DNA of 64,000 nt, from assembly GCF_040412425.1 (NCBI RefSeq), contig NC_089749.1, positions 10,041,162 through 10,105,161 on the forward strand. Direction: 5' to 3'. Of the stretch, positions 23,936 to 38,300 are shown in pieces. The notes under the pieces are model-generated. The model made no database searches, had not been told where the DNA came from, and saw nothing but the letters and a program-made list of their open reading frames with translations. This DNA comes from Macrobrachium rosenbergii. Its lineage: Eukaryota; Arthropoda; Malacostraca; Decapoda; Palaemonidae. The first letter of the stretch is position 1; the number at the start of each line of letters is the position of its first letter. The position numbers and the translations under genes were made by a program.

Positions 23936-24049
23936 GCTACTGCTAATAACAATGATGGCAATAGCATTAGAATTAATAAGTATTCGGAATTGGAGACGTC
24001 TTAGTACTAGTGTACTAGTACTACTTGTGGTGATGTGTGATGTTTTTGC

Positions 24050-24102
<53 letters not shown>

Positions 24103-24346
24103 GTGCTGCTACTAATAACAATGATAGTAATAGCATGAGAATTCATAAGTATTCGCAATTGGAGGCTTCCTAGTACTAGTTATGGTGATGTGTGATATTT
24201 TTGCAATAATAATAGTAATGATAATAAATGTTGCTACTAATAATGATAGTAATAGCGTTAGGATTAACTAGTATTAGCACTTGGGGGCTTCCCAGTACTA
24301 GCGTACTCCCAGCCTTCTCACAGACTGGAAGAGGTGATATTTTTGC

Positions 24347-24394
<48 letters not shown>

Positions 24395-24450
24395 TGCTAC
24401 TACTATCGCTACTAATAATAGCAATAGCATTAAAATGCACAAAAGTTCTC
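23810..24450 (+). repeat. Four-copy tandem repeat carrying internal AAT microsatellites
   Basis: Units start at about 23810, 23996, 24166 and 24288. Each has TAGTACTAGTGTACTAGTAC-like palindromes, GTGATGTGTGATATTTTTGC, an AAT tract, AATGCTACTACTAATAACAA and GTAATAGCATTAGAAT. Differences in unit length come mostly from the AAT tracts. Confidence 0.7.
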
Positions 24451-25264
24451 ATTAATAAAAAAATGTAAAGTTTTATTGATTGAATATTCCAGCTGATCGT
24501 ACTAAGAAAATCATATAATTAGTCAAAAGTTTTCCTACTGAATATTAATTGTATATCTCTTTTTTATTGCCTCTTAAGCCTTTTCATACTTTTCAGATGG
24601 GAAGCTGTTAAAGACTGGACAGGAAGAAAGAGGAAGGAGAAAGACAGGGAGAAGACCAGTCCTTTCAAAGATGAACAGTCCTAGGTTGAAATGTGCAAAT
24701 TCTTGGCGCCTGTCTGTCGAGGTAGTTCGTGTCATGTGCTTTGCCGTTACTTGTGACAAAATGCTTTGAAATGTCCGTTCACCGAAGAGTTTAAATCTCA
24801 TATTGATATTTCGATAAGTTTAACAATCAACGAAGGCTGTGGATTTCGTAAAAACAAAAGCACAATACAGTATTTCAATTTAGGATCTAAAATCTTTTAG
24901 ACAACAACAATCTCTGATCTGACAGCGATCTAATCGACTGATTGTGAAAGTGTTCACTTGTAGTGTTTGTCGTTTCAGTACCAACGATAGAAAAGTTACT
25001 CTAACAATCTTTGTCTCCTGCTGATGTGGTCAAGTTCCTGGCACACCATGAGGAGCAATACTCGCTGGAGCCACTCGCCAGCAAAAGAAACAAGAGAAGC
25101 GAACAGTACCACCGACATTACGGAAGCTCAAGATATGATTACAACTTCACACTGCATGGATTCCTGCAAAGTCGTTTCGACTTCAGATCAGAGAGAATAT
25201 CAACTTTAGACTTTCCTAAAGTCTAACGATTGTTTTGAAGTGTTTTTTTCATAGCAAGAGCGAG

Positions 25265-28039
<2,775 letters not shown>

Positions 28040-28107
28040 AGGCGTGAGACAAGAACTCGCCCAGAGCACGGAAGATAAATATGTCGCTATCATCACACGG
28101 CGATTTT

Positions 28108-28137
28108 AAATCTAAATTTAAACTTAAATTTAGATTT
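28108..28137. repeat. Perfect 14-bp inverted repeat in the 3' UTR
   Basis: The arms at 28108-28121 and 28124-28137 are exact reverse complements separated by two bases. It is A/T-only apart from one C or G per arm, and lies 70 bases after the stop codon of the membrane protein. In RNA it would form a tight hairpin. Confidence 0.7.
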
Positions 28138-28413
28138 GAATTTAAAACTGGTTGACTTATTTCATAGACTCAACAGAAAAGTTTTGTCATATCTATGGAA
28201 ACTGGTTTCACAGACGTGTTCGTGCATCAGTTTGTACGTGTAACTGCATAACTATATTCAAATGTTTGTGTGGTGCGTTTGTGAGCATTTGAGTAACTGT
28301 ATTTAAGGAAGGGCAATGCGTATGTTTATTATAAACATCTGTAACTTAAGTAAAAGCTAATTGAATGCATGTTTATTTTCCATCCCATTTTTACTCCGTG
28401 ATGAATTGGTATC

Positions 28414-28419
28414 AATAAA
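28414..28419 (+). promoter_or_regulatory. Candidate poly(A) signal of the membrane-protein gene
   Basis: AATAAA 375 bases after the stop at 28039, in A/T-rich non-coding sequence. Confidence 0.4.
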
Positions 28420-29607
28420 AGGAGAACAATGATATAAAACAATGTTCAGTAGCCTTACAATGAAAAGAAAAATATTATTAAAGTAATTAGTATTCTATAA
28501 ATTAGAAAAAACAAGACAAATAGTGAAGAACGTGAGCAGTTATAGAGGGCCGTAGCAAAGGTTTTTGTTAGATTATCCTTACTTCTAATTATTCCACCTA
28601 AAGAAACTTCAACAGTGCTGGTAAGGTTGATGTGGTAGACTGCCGCATTTCATTTATGCTTCTCCCGTAGTATTTTCTCTGTTAGTTTCTCCAAGCATGT
28701 TGGTATGTCAGGATATACGAATTGGTTATGGGGTAGACGGGAAATTAGGCTTGAGAGTTTAGTGGGATGGGCCTCTCCGTATTTCAGTAAGTAGGCTAAT
28801 CCTTCAAGGTGATCTTAGTCCTACTTCCCACACCATAATACGCAGCTTCAGCCAAAGGAAGCCATTGTAGTTTGACCATAGCCTATCCGAAATTCATGTC
28901 AAAACACCATACTAAAGTAAGCCATGTCAGAAACATTCCATGGGCCACTTTTATAAAAAAATCGCCCAGAATAACAAGTCACCCTATCTTTTCTTGTTTA
29001 ATTGACGGTCCCTCCCACTTATTCTTTTTAAGAGGGTCGTTTCATTTCAATTTGTTTCGTCAGAGCTGCTTTATTTATTAGTTTAGTTTTTTTTTTGCTT
29101 GCAAATGTGCAACGCTCGAAGGGCCGTTTTTATGTTTCAAATCGCTCTTGAGGTTATGATTAAGTCTAATAGGCCTAGCATCAACATGTAATTGTTCTTG
29201 ATGTGTTGTTTGCATGACTTTTCATAACATCAAAATTTTGGTTCTTATTTCTTAAAAATTTATTTTAATATGATTTTGAATTTGCATTATTGTTTGTGCA
29301 TGTTAAATGTATATAACATTGTTCGTTATGAATGTTTTTTTTTTAATTCTGAACGATTGACTTAGGAAAGAAGAGGCAAATTCATTTTCAATCTAGACTG
29401 GGTACTTAAGGTAAAATCGACTAAAAAGTTAATTAAATGCACTTTGTTTTCACACATCTGACTTTGCACTACGGGTAAATCAGTAGTTTATAGAAATGAT
29501 CTCAGAACTGAAAACGGGGAAATTACTACCATATATTTAGAACACGAACATGTATTTCATCACAAGACATTATAGTTTGTTAAACACTTTTTTTCAGAGC
29601 ATTGATA

Positions 29608-29659
<52 letters not shown>

Positions 29660-29660
29660 C
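29608..29660. repeat. AGT microsatellite
   Basis: (AGT)n of about 16 units, intergenic. Confidence 0.9.
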
Positions 29661-30404
29661 TGTGGGAACTCGCCTTTGAAATGGCTACCGAACTCATTCT
29701 GCACCTAATCCAGACTTCGTTGAGGCCACTGAGCTAAAGTAGTCTGTTGATACTAATTTTCCTCATTGCTGACTGGTCCCAGGAAACGAAAAATTTTACA
29801 GAATGTGGTCTTGATTACTGTGGAATCGATAAAACTTATTTACTGAAGCAAATTTACGTACTTTAAACAAAATTGTTCTCGTTGTCAGTACATTTTTCCT
29901 TTCTCTTATTCACGTAATCTATTGATGTTCTATAATGATCGCATACTTTTCTTTTTTTAAATATGAATTTTGCTTATAATACGTTGTTACCGTTGCCAGC
30001 AAATTATGCAGCTGTCGTACTAAAGGTGTATAGGCAGCTGAATATGTGACAGACAGACGTTGGAAGAACTAGTAAGATTTTTATAAAGTGAGGTAGGAAC
30101 TTCAATATGCAATAACAAAAAGTGAGGCACGGGAAGCGCAGTGAGACCCGGAATCATCACGTTGCCCACCTAGAAGAAGAAGAAGAAGTGTCTCAGAAAT
30201 TCAGAAATATTTCATACATGAAGTTCTTATGTTTCCACGTTTAAACCAAACAATTGTTGAGACTTATAAAGTCTTTACTACATTAAACATTCTTAACATT
30301 AAATAATTCACAAAATAAAATGAAATTTACCGGGATAACTACTGGCAACTGCAGCTGTTTTGGAAATTCCTCTCCGCGCCAACTTTTCAGCAGCTATTCA
30401 ATTT

Positions 30405-30406
<2 letters not shown>

Positions 30407-30500
<94 letters not shown>
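30407..30500. repeat. Compound CA / GA microsatellite
   Basis: (CA)n to about 30464, then (GA)n to about 30500. Another (GA)n is at 30906-30938. Confidence 0.9.
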
Positions 30501-30502
<2 letters not shown>

Positions 30503-30899
30503 CTGCTTGGCCAGGCTGATAGGAAGATAATCAACAGTTTCCTGACCGTTATAATCCATTGCTACCAGATTTAACGTTACAACCAGTTACACGGTAGGCA
30601 ACTTGACATTAATAGAACCGTGAAAGGAAATTATAACTCAGAAATGTATAAGGAACCATCTAATGTATTTCCTGTTCTGGCCACTGGTCCACCCCTCTCC
30701 ACAAATACCAACCCCTATCCCCTCTGTACATCAAATGGCGTCCAACATAAACAAACTGAAAACTTGTGTAGATGAAAAAAATCCCATTGTTGACATAATT
30801 AGCATTTCACGCGTAGCAGCATGGCAGATGTGCTCGTTTTTTATTTATACAGCAAAAAGTCCTCACATAAAACAAGTAATGTCATCTAATCTTCATGCT

Positions 30900-30941
<42 letters not shown>

Positions 30942-31845
30942 CGTATGACCACTCCTGAATATTGTATTTTATATGCCTCAGAATAATTTTATATTCATTA
31001 TTAGTTTTCATTGCATATTAGTATATCAAGTGCATATTCTGAAGCAGTTCGAACTTGTCAACTCGAGAATTAAATAAAAAGTAACCCACCGTCACCGCAG
31101 ATTAAAAAAATTGTTTTTTAATTCATTAATTAAATTTGCCTCTTGCAACCCTGCTGGTGCAAGCTGTAGCACGTGTTTCTTGTTCAAATCTGCTTGTATG
31201 TAACGTAGTGTCACCATTCTTGCAACATTATGCAACTCTCCATTTTCGCTGCTCGAATATTGGGTCTCATTAATTATAACTTTCATCATTTTATTAAATC
31301 AAGATATACAGGTCTGGCGATTTGCCGTGAAAGGCTGAAAACTGAATGTCACATGCGTTCTTTTGTTGTGTTTTTGTCGCTATAAAGTTTTATAGGATAT
31401 GACAGTCAAACCCAGAAGCCTGAGGTGTTTATAAGCATTAAATCATCATCATAATCGGCTATAATCAACGTGCAAATGAGGCACAACCAACAAAAAATAG
31501 CCTAGAAACTAAGTAAAGTTTGGGGAGCTCCACCAAAAACAATGAGATCATTGCCACATCCAGACACAACCACCGTCCGGTAAAAATAAGTTTAGTAAAA
31601 TCACCTGAAATTTTTGGGGGTATTCATTGCAGAAAAAGGGTAATGTTCAAGGATTAAAACAAAGAGTTTACCGAAATCTTAAGCTAAAGACGATTCAAAT
31701 ACTAAATAGTAAGGGAATTCAGTGTCATTTGAAGTGATGGATTAATAATGCGAAAGAGAAAAGCTACAAAGTAAAACTTTAAAGTTCAATAGCTCGGCAA
31801 CTACAGGACAGTGTGCCCGCAACTGTGTTTATGGAACCCGAACCG

Positions 31846-31853
31846 TGACGTCA
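31846..31853. promoter_or_regulatory. CRE palindrome TGACGTCA, copy 1
   Basis: A perfect cAMP-response element core in the first unit of the tandem repeat upstream of GASZ, about 520 bases before the start codon. Confidence 0.5.
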
Positions 31854-32029
31854 CGAATGTAAACATTGGTCCCAGAAATAAATGTTAACTTTTGGCGGTT
31901 TTCCTGGAAACCATTTCAAGATTTATTTCTACCACAAATAATGTCAAAACAAAAGCTAAAATGTAGTCTTGGGTAGAACAATCAAAGACAATGAGATTAG
32001 TGCCACATAGAGACAACCCCCCTCATCCG

Positions 32030-32037
32030 TGACGTCA
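32030..32037. promoter_or_regulatory. CRE palindrome TGACGTCA, copy 2
   Basis: Same core in the next repeat unit, 184 bases further on and about 335 bases before the GASZ ATG. Confidence 0.5.
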
Positions 32038-32211
32038 CGAATGTAAACATTAGCCCCAGAAATAAATGTTAACTTTTGACGTTTTTCCTGGATAACCATT
32101 TCAAGATTTACTTTAACCACAAATAATGACCACAAAAACCAAAATGCAGGATGGGTAGAACAACCAAAGACAATGAGATCAGCGCCACATAGAGACCACA
32201 ACCCCCATCCG

Positions 32212-32219
32212 TGACGTCA
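32212..32219. promoter_or_regulatory. CRE palindrome TGACGTCA, copy 3
   Basis: Same core in the third unit, 182 bases after copy 2 and about 155 bases before the GASZ ATG, a position suited to promoter function. Confidence 0.55.
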
Positions 32220-32371
32220 CGAATGTAAACATTGGTCCCAGAAATAGACGTCAAATTTTGGCCCCTTTCCCGGAAACCATTTTAAAGTTTACTTTTGCCG
32301 TCTGCCAGCTTTTGGGGGGGTGAACTCCGTGTCTGTGCCGTCTTGCAACGACGAGTTCTGACCAGTAGGCC

Positions 32372-35300
32372 ATGTTTGCACCTGCTGGCATGAGCGAATC
32401 CTCCGAAGAGGGCGAGTTCGAGCTGGAGAGCAGTGTCGGAGGGCCGGAGCGGTTTAGGCCCAAGAGGCCCCGCGAGGAGGTGATTGACATGACTCCTATT
32501 TCAAAGTAAGTAGGTTAATTGTCCTTGTTTTATTCTAATTGACGTGAGGTTTCCAAATTTCATAAAATTAGGTCGAAGAAATGACAGATAGATTGGGTAG
32601 ACTTATAGGCCTAGGTTGGTTTTTTTTTTTAATGGATCCTTCCCGGTATTTTCGTCGTTATTTTTAAAGGTTCTCTTGTGGTCCACGTTGCAGGCCACAT
32701 TTATTTGTCAGTTCTGTGTAAAGTTTTTTCTAGAACAACCTTCTTGCATGTTTTAAATAACCTAACCTATTTTTTTTAATATAGGATAAAGGCCTAGGCC
32801 TATGTCGAGTTTTTTTGCATGTTTTCAAGTTTTGCCTTTTTTTTTAGGTCATTGGTTACTGAATAGTCAGTGTGACGTGCATTTAGAGTTTATTTTCCAG
32901 CTGATTTTTCCTTTTTATTCCATGAAGTTTTCTACTTCTATTTTTTATGGTATATTTCTGTGCATAGGCCTACAGATCACATGCTCTGTCATATGTTCAT
33001 GTATCCAAGTAGTTTTGTTCCTCAACCACTTTTCGTTAATTATGCTTCTAAGATAGGCCTAGACATCGAATTCCAACAATCTTGTCTTTATTGTGAATGA
33101 CGTTCTTTACCACTGGAATTTTTTACTGAATTATTGGAGTTGCTGTAGAATTTTTTCAGGTTAACAAGGAGTTCATCCTCCTTTACCTTCCTTTAGCACT
33201 TATTGCCTACCAACTTGGATTTTCTCGTATTTTATGAGAACGGCAAGTTTCCCGAGCCTATCCTAGGGGTTTAACCATTAATCAGACTCTTGGACAGGGC
33301 TATGTTAGCCTGTTGCGTCTGATGGCAAGTCTGTTTAGAGATACAGGATTCAGCTTTCCCTTACTCATAATGTAAGCAAGAAGTTAATATTTCTGAATAG
33401 CAATAGACTGTCCCTTCAGTTGCTCACCTTTGACACAGACTGTTCGGGGTGATCGCGGAGATTAATGACCGAAGGTTCCGCTTCTTTTGGAAGTATGCCC
33501 TTCTTGTTCCGTGAAACAGAACCTCCCACCTTAGGAGTGAGTCTCTATAGAAAAGTTGAAGGTTTATATCCTATAGAAAACAATATAATTTTTATTTTTT
33601 TTACAAATAAACAAATCTAAAGTCTTGTGTCATAATCTAAGCTCTTAACCATTACACAATTTATCCCTTTTGCCGAAGAAAAAAGTTATGTATTGGGTTA
33701 CTGACAGGTAGGTGGGCAGTCTGCCACCATTAACTATGTAAAAGACTTTGAGTTTGTAACACCATGAAAAATGCACATTATCCTGAATTTGTTATTTTTA
33801 ATGACTGGGTGTTTATTTGTTTTTGAAATAGTTGTATTATTAGAAATCTAGCTATATTAGAAAGAATAAAGATATATGTACTTATACTTAAAAATTCTCT
33901 ACTGTTGAATAATATTCATACTCATACGAGGACTGTATTAATTTGTGGTGTTTTTATTTTCATTCCAGGCAAGATGAGTCTGCAAATCCCACTGATTCTG
34001 GATTTTTCAACAGTGATTCTGCCCCACAGGTCAGTTGATACTGTACAATGCAAAGAAAACTAGATGAAGAATGTAGGATTACAAGTAATGTAGTGTTGTC
34101 ATAGGCTACAAAAAAAAGTTAATGAAAGCAGTGTAAGATCTTTTGTAAATCAGAAAAAACAACTACTGTACAAAGAAGACGCAGTTTTTTTAAAACCAAT
34201 TAAGATCAAGGTCTTTTAAAACCATTTAGTGCAAAGATTATTGCATTTGAGGTTTTTCCTTGATTGATGCAGGTGCTGGATTACCCAAGGAAAGGCTTGG
34301 GATATTAAGAAAGTTTTCTGATAATCTTTAGTTTATTAAAAAATACTCATAGTAGCATGAGTTTTGAAATGCAGAAACAAATCCACAGTTATGTATGGGT
34401 ATGTATGTATTGAAAAATACCAAATCTCTTCAGAGAGCTTTCAGGAATCTGTTCGATTCCACTTTTCAGTCAGATTGAAAAGGGGAATCGGACAGATTCC
34501 CGAAAGCTTTCTGCTGAGATTTCTTTTGAAATATATGTACACATACATAACTCTGGATTTGTTTCTCCAATCTTTTGTTTCTTTGTTAAGTCTCCTCATA
34601 ACAGCTCGTACTCAATGGGTCAAGGGTACGTAGACCTATACGTACTTAATATTACTGTACTATTTTAATTTGTTGCTTGTATTCACTTCGATTCTAACGG
34701 GTTTTTAGAGACAATAGTATTACATCTGTGGTTTGAGTGTCTTCGGGTAAGAGTACACTCAGGCACTTTGTTAATCTGTTTATTCATCTTTTTATATTTT
34801 TGTATTTCCACTTATATTTATTGTTCTTTATTAGTTAGTTACATATATACTTTCTTCATATGTATCTACTGTATTTTAATTTAATACAGTACAGTACATT
34901 GGTGTATATTAATTTCTAAGCCTTTATGCCTCTGCTCTCAATTTTTTCAATTGTTTGAAATCTTGCTTTATGAAAGATCATACCCTTTGGCTGTTGCCAG
35001 AGCAGTGTACCCTCATAAATAATAATACAGTAATAGGGTAAAGACATACCCTCAGGCCCCAGAGATATGAGAGCTGTCACATATCTATCTCACCCACCCA
35101 CTGGGGCCCCCCACCCCACCCCCCACTTACACCTCCCCAAGGGTGGATGCTGTTATGCCAACTTATTGCCATTCTTTGGCACTGAACACCACCCTGGGTC
35201 AGTCAGGATCTAGTGTGTGTGGTGATTGGGTCATTTGATAATTGGTCCAATATAACTGTGCAGTTTTGTTTGATTTACAGTTAAAAAAACTGTGTAAAAG

Positions 35301-38300
35301 ATCTAAAATTATTGAAATTGAATTGAATCTTGTGTTTTTCTAAGAATGTGATCATAGGGACTTTTAAAAACTCAAACTTATTGAAATTTAATTGAAACTG
35401 ATAAAAATTGAATCGTTGCAATCTGTTTTTGAACTCATTGAAACTTAATCAATGTTTTTCAAGAATGTTATCAAAAACTCAGAACTTATTGAAATTGCAT
35501 TGAATTTGATGTTTTGTTAAGATTGTGATCACTGGCACTTCTTAAAAGCTCTGAAGTTAGTGAAATGGAATTGAATCTTTTGTTTTTCTAAGAATGTGGT
35601 CATTGCCAGTAGGTTTCTGTTTGTGAAGATGATAGTTTTTTTCATTGGATTTAGTTTTTAGAAAAATTTGTTTCGAGAAGAAACATGGTTCATTCAGTCA
35701 GGGCTATTTGAAGAATTTTCCAAGTAATTCATAATTTAAAATATGGTTTCTGTGTGATAGTGATGGCATGAGAATGAGAAATATGGTTCTACTTGTGCAG
35801 GTTTATTCCCAAATTCAAAAATACAAACGTATTTTCTCTATAGTGTAGTTTTACTGGATTTGTTTTCATGGAGTATTATTGCAAGAATTCTTGTGCTTCA
35901 CAACCACTTATTTAGAATCAACCTACAAATCAAATCAACAATAATTTGGCTGCATATTTTGCTTCACTTAGTCACCGTTTTTGGTAGCTGGCATAGCCTG
36001 TCAGATATGTGGATTGAAACATAGGTGTTATTAGATTTTAATTCAGGATGCTGTATGTACCAATGTATGTTCTCTGACAGTTTTTTTTATTCATATATAG
36101 GCAGGCTATTTGTTAGCGTTATAACAAATTAAATGGTAATGTTGATATATAGAAAGATTTCAGTTTAGGAGGTCTAATTAGTCATTCATGGGTAATGCTG
36201 TACCCAAAAATAGTCTCTAGAACACATTTGCTCTATTGTGTCATTTGATTTAACTTTTCACAATTTTACCTTGTGATTCTATTTGTTTGCTAAATATTTG
36301 CATTCAATTTTTATGATTTTATTCTATTTAGGTTGTTTTTCAAAATTTGTGTCATCTCTCATTGTTGTTTTTTGCAAGTTATTAAACCAACTTTAAATTT
36401 TATTACTGAAGATATACCCTTTGGGCCAGCCTTATTAGAGTTAAATTGTAACTCATTGTAACTCAGTGGTCTGGTTAAACTCCTCGATAATAATGATAGA
36501 TGTACTGTACTAACATTCATTGCTGTTTATCCTTTTTCTGTTTCTCATTCTGTAAAACTTCAGTATTCATTGCTTCTTTGTCTTACTATTCATCTTCCAT
36601 ATTTCTGTGATCTTCATACTTTATGACCCATCTTCTCCTGGTGCTTTTCCATTCATCTTTTCCACATCTTGTTCCATTTTTAATGATATGGATGTTTGAT
36701 TGTACTACTTACATTGCCCAACTTGGCATTGGATATTACAGTACTTTTGTTTCGTTTTGCTGACCTGTCAAATTTCCTTCATCTCCCCACCTAATTTTTC
36801 TTAGGTCCCACTTTCTCCCCATCTAATTTTTCTTTGGTCCTGCTTTGGGCTACATTTTTATTTAAGCATTTCCTATTTTCAAAGTTTGTTTTACCTTATT
36901 TATGGATGATAACGAGGAATTACCATCAACAGAATCTTTAGGCCTATTCTTTAAATTTGGTCGTACTTTGAATGCAAATGAAACTGACTGTGCATTCTTA
37001 CTGGGTTTGAAATTCTCATTGTTGCTATGTTTATGTATCATGGACGAGTGGTACAGCCTGTGATAAAATCTTGTGAATCGAATTTGTTATTTTAGAACTG
37101 GGAACCTTTAGGGAACTAAAGGTTCACAACATTTTTATAAATAACGACACTTAGTGAACTAAAAGTAAGCGCACGGCTTGCGACGAAAATGGACTTTGCC
37201 GAAATATACGAAAATATGCATAACTCCACTTCCGACTATGATTCGTTAGATATGGTGAGTATATCTGGTATATATAGCCATGATGATATTATAGGTGCTT
37301 TCTAGAATTGCTCTTTGATTATATAGTTGCTTGCTTGTTCAACATCTTGAGGAATTTGTTTTATTATAAAGGTAATTTAAATTTTTATCACTTGAGTTTA
37401 TCTATTATATCTGGTCAGTGTAATTCATATCTTTATTGCTTTTTACCCGATTTTTTTGCCTAATCTTATTCTAGTGAATATCATAGATTTTAAGGTGTGC
37501 TTTTGCTTTTATTTATTGGAAGGTACTGAACTTGACATACACGAACAGAATTTGAACTAATGATTGTAGAAGATGCCTAATGAAACTGTTAAATTTATTA
37601 ATGATTTTAGGGTACAAAGTCAACATAGTGATTGCATAAGTGATTTACATGTAATTTATCTACAGGTATAAGTGCCTGCATAGGCAATAAGGACAGAAGA
37701 GGGGAATTCAGATCAAATATTGTACATATCTTGATGGTAAACCACTGTAATGATATCTGGAAACTATACATGCATATCTTCCTTAAAAAGGATGATGTGA
37801 TTTTATGGGAACTTTTACTGAAAATTTTTTAGCTAAAGTGGATGATCTCATGTTGCAAATGCCCTAGAAATTATTATTTTTCAAAGCAAAGTTTTTAACA
37901 AATACATTAATCATGATTAACCTCATACTTTGGAAAACAAGAAGCTACATCATCTTGACAGTAAGAAAGGGGGATAGGTTCCACTGCGCATGCCCAGCCC
38001 ACAGTCCACCATTCACCAGCAGCATATTTTATTTTCTTCGCCAACCCCTATCTGTAAGAATTAGGGCAATGTAGTGTGTCGTACGAAAACCAGTTCATAA
38101 GTATCCTGAGATGTAATTTTGGAGGGAGGACAAAGCGGAAGAGCCTCTGAAGAGGCTCTACCCAGATACAATTCCCTTGGATGGTAGACAGTGAAGCCAA
38201 CAACTCTGGAAATCCTGTTAGTTTCTGTAAGTAATGGATACAGCAGAAGTCATGCCAATCTGAGGTCACCTGGTAGGGTTTAAACAGTAGAGGAGGAGAA

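Larger units (their letters stand above)
28440..31515. other. Intergenic, nothing recognised
   Basis: A/T-rich sequence with the AGT, CA and GA microsatellites listed. Open frames are short and without recognisable features. Confidence 0.6.
31520..32290 (+). repeat. Tandem repeat of about 183 bp abutting the GASZ first exon
   Basis: Three similar units share the CRE with its GAATGTAAACATT flank, CCCAGAAATA, a TTTTCCTGGAAACCATTT block, and an ACAATGAGAT...GCCACAT...GAGAC block. A partial, more diverged unit lies at about 31530-31610. The last unit runs into the GASZ 5' UTR. Confidence 0.7.

Noticed and set aside
23816..24173. Poly-Ile and poly-Tyr open frames
   Set aside because: Produced by AAT tracts within the tandem repeat.
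25011..25226. 71-codon frame upstream of the membrane-protein exons, with an RNKR site
   Set aside because: It has no ATG, a stop just upstream, and its GT sites do not give a strong in-phase junction to 25255.
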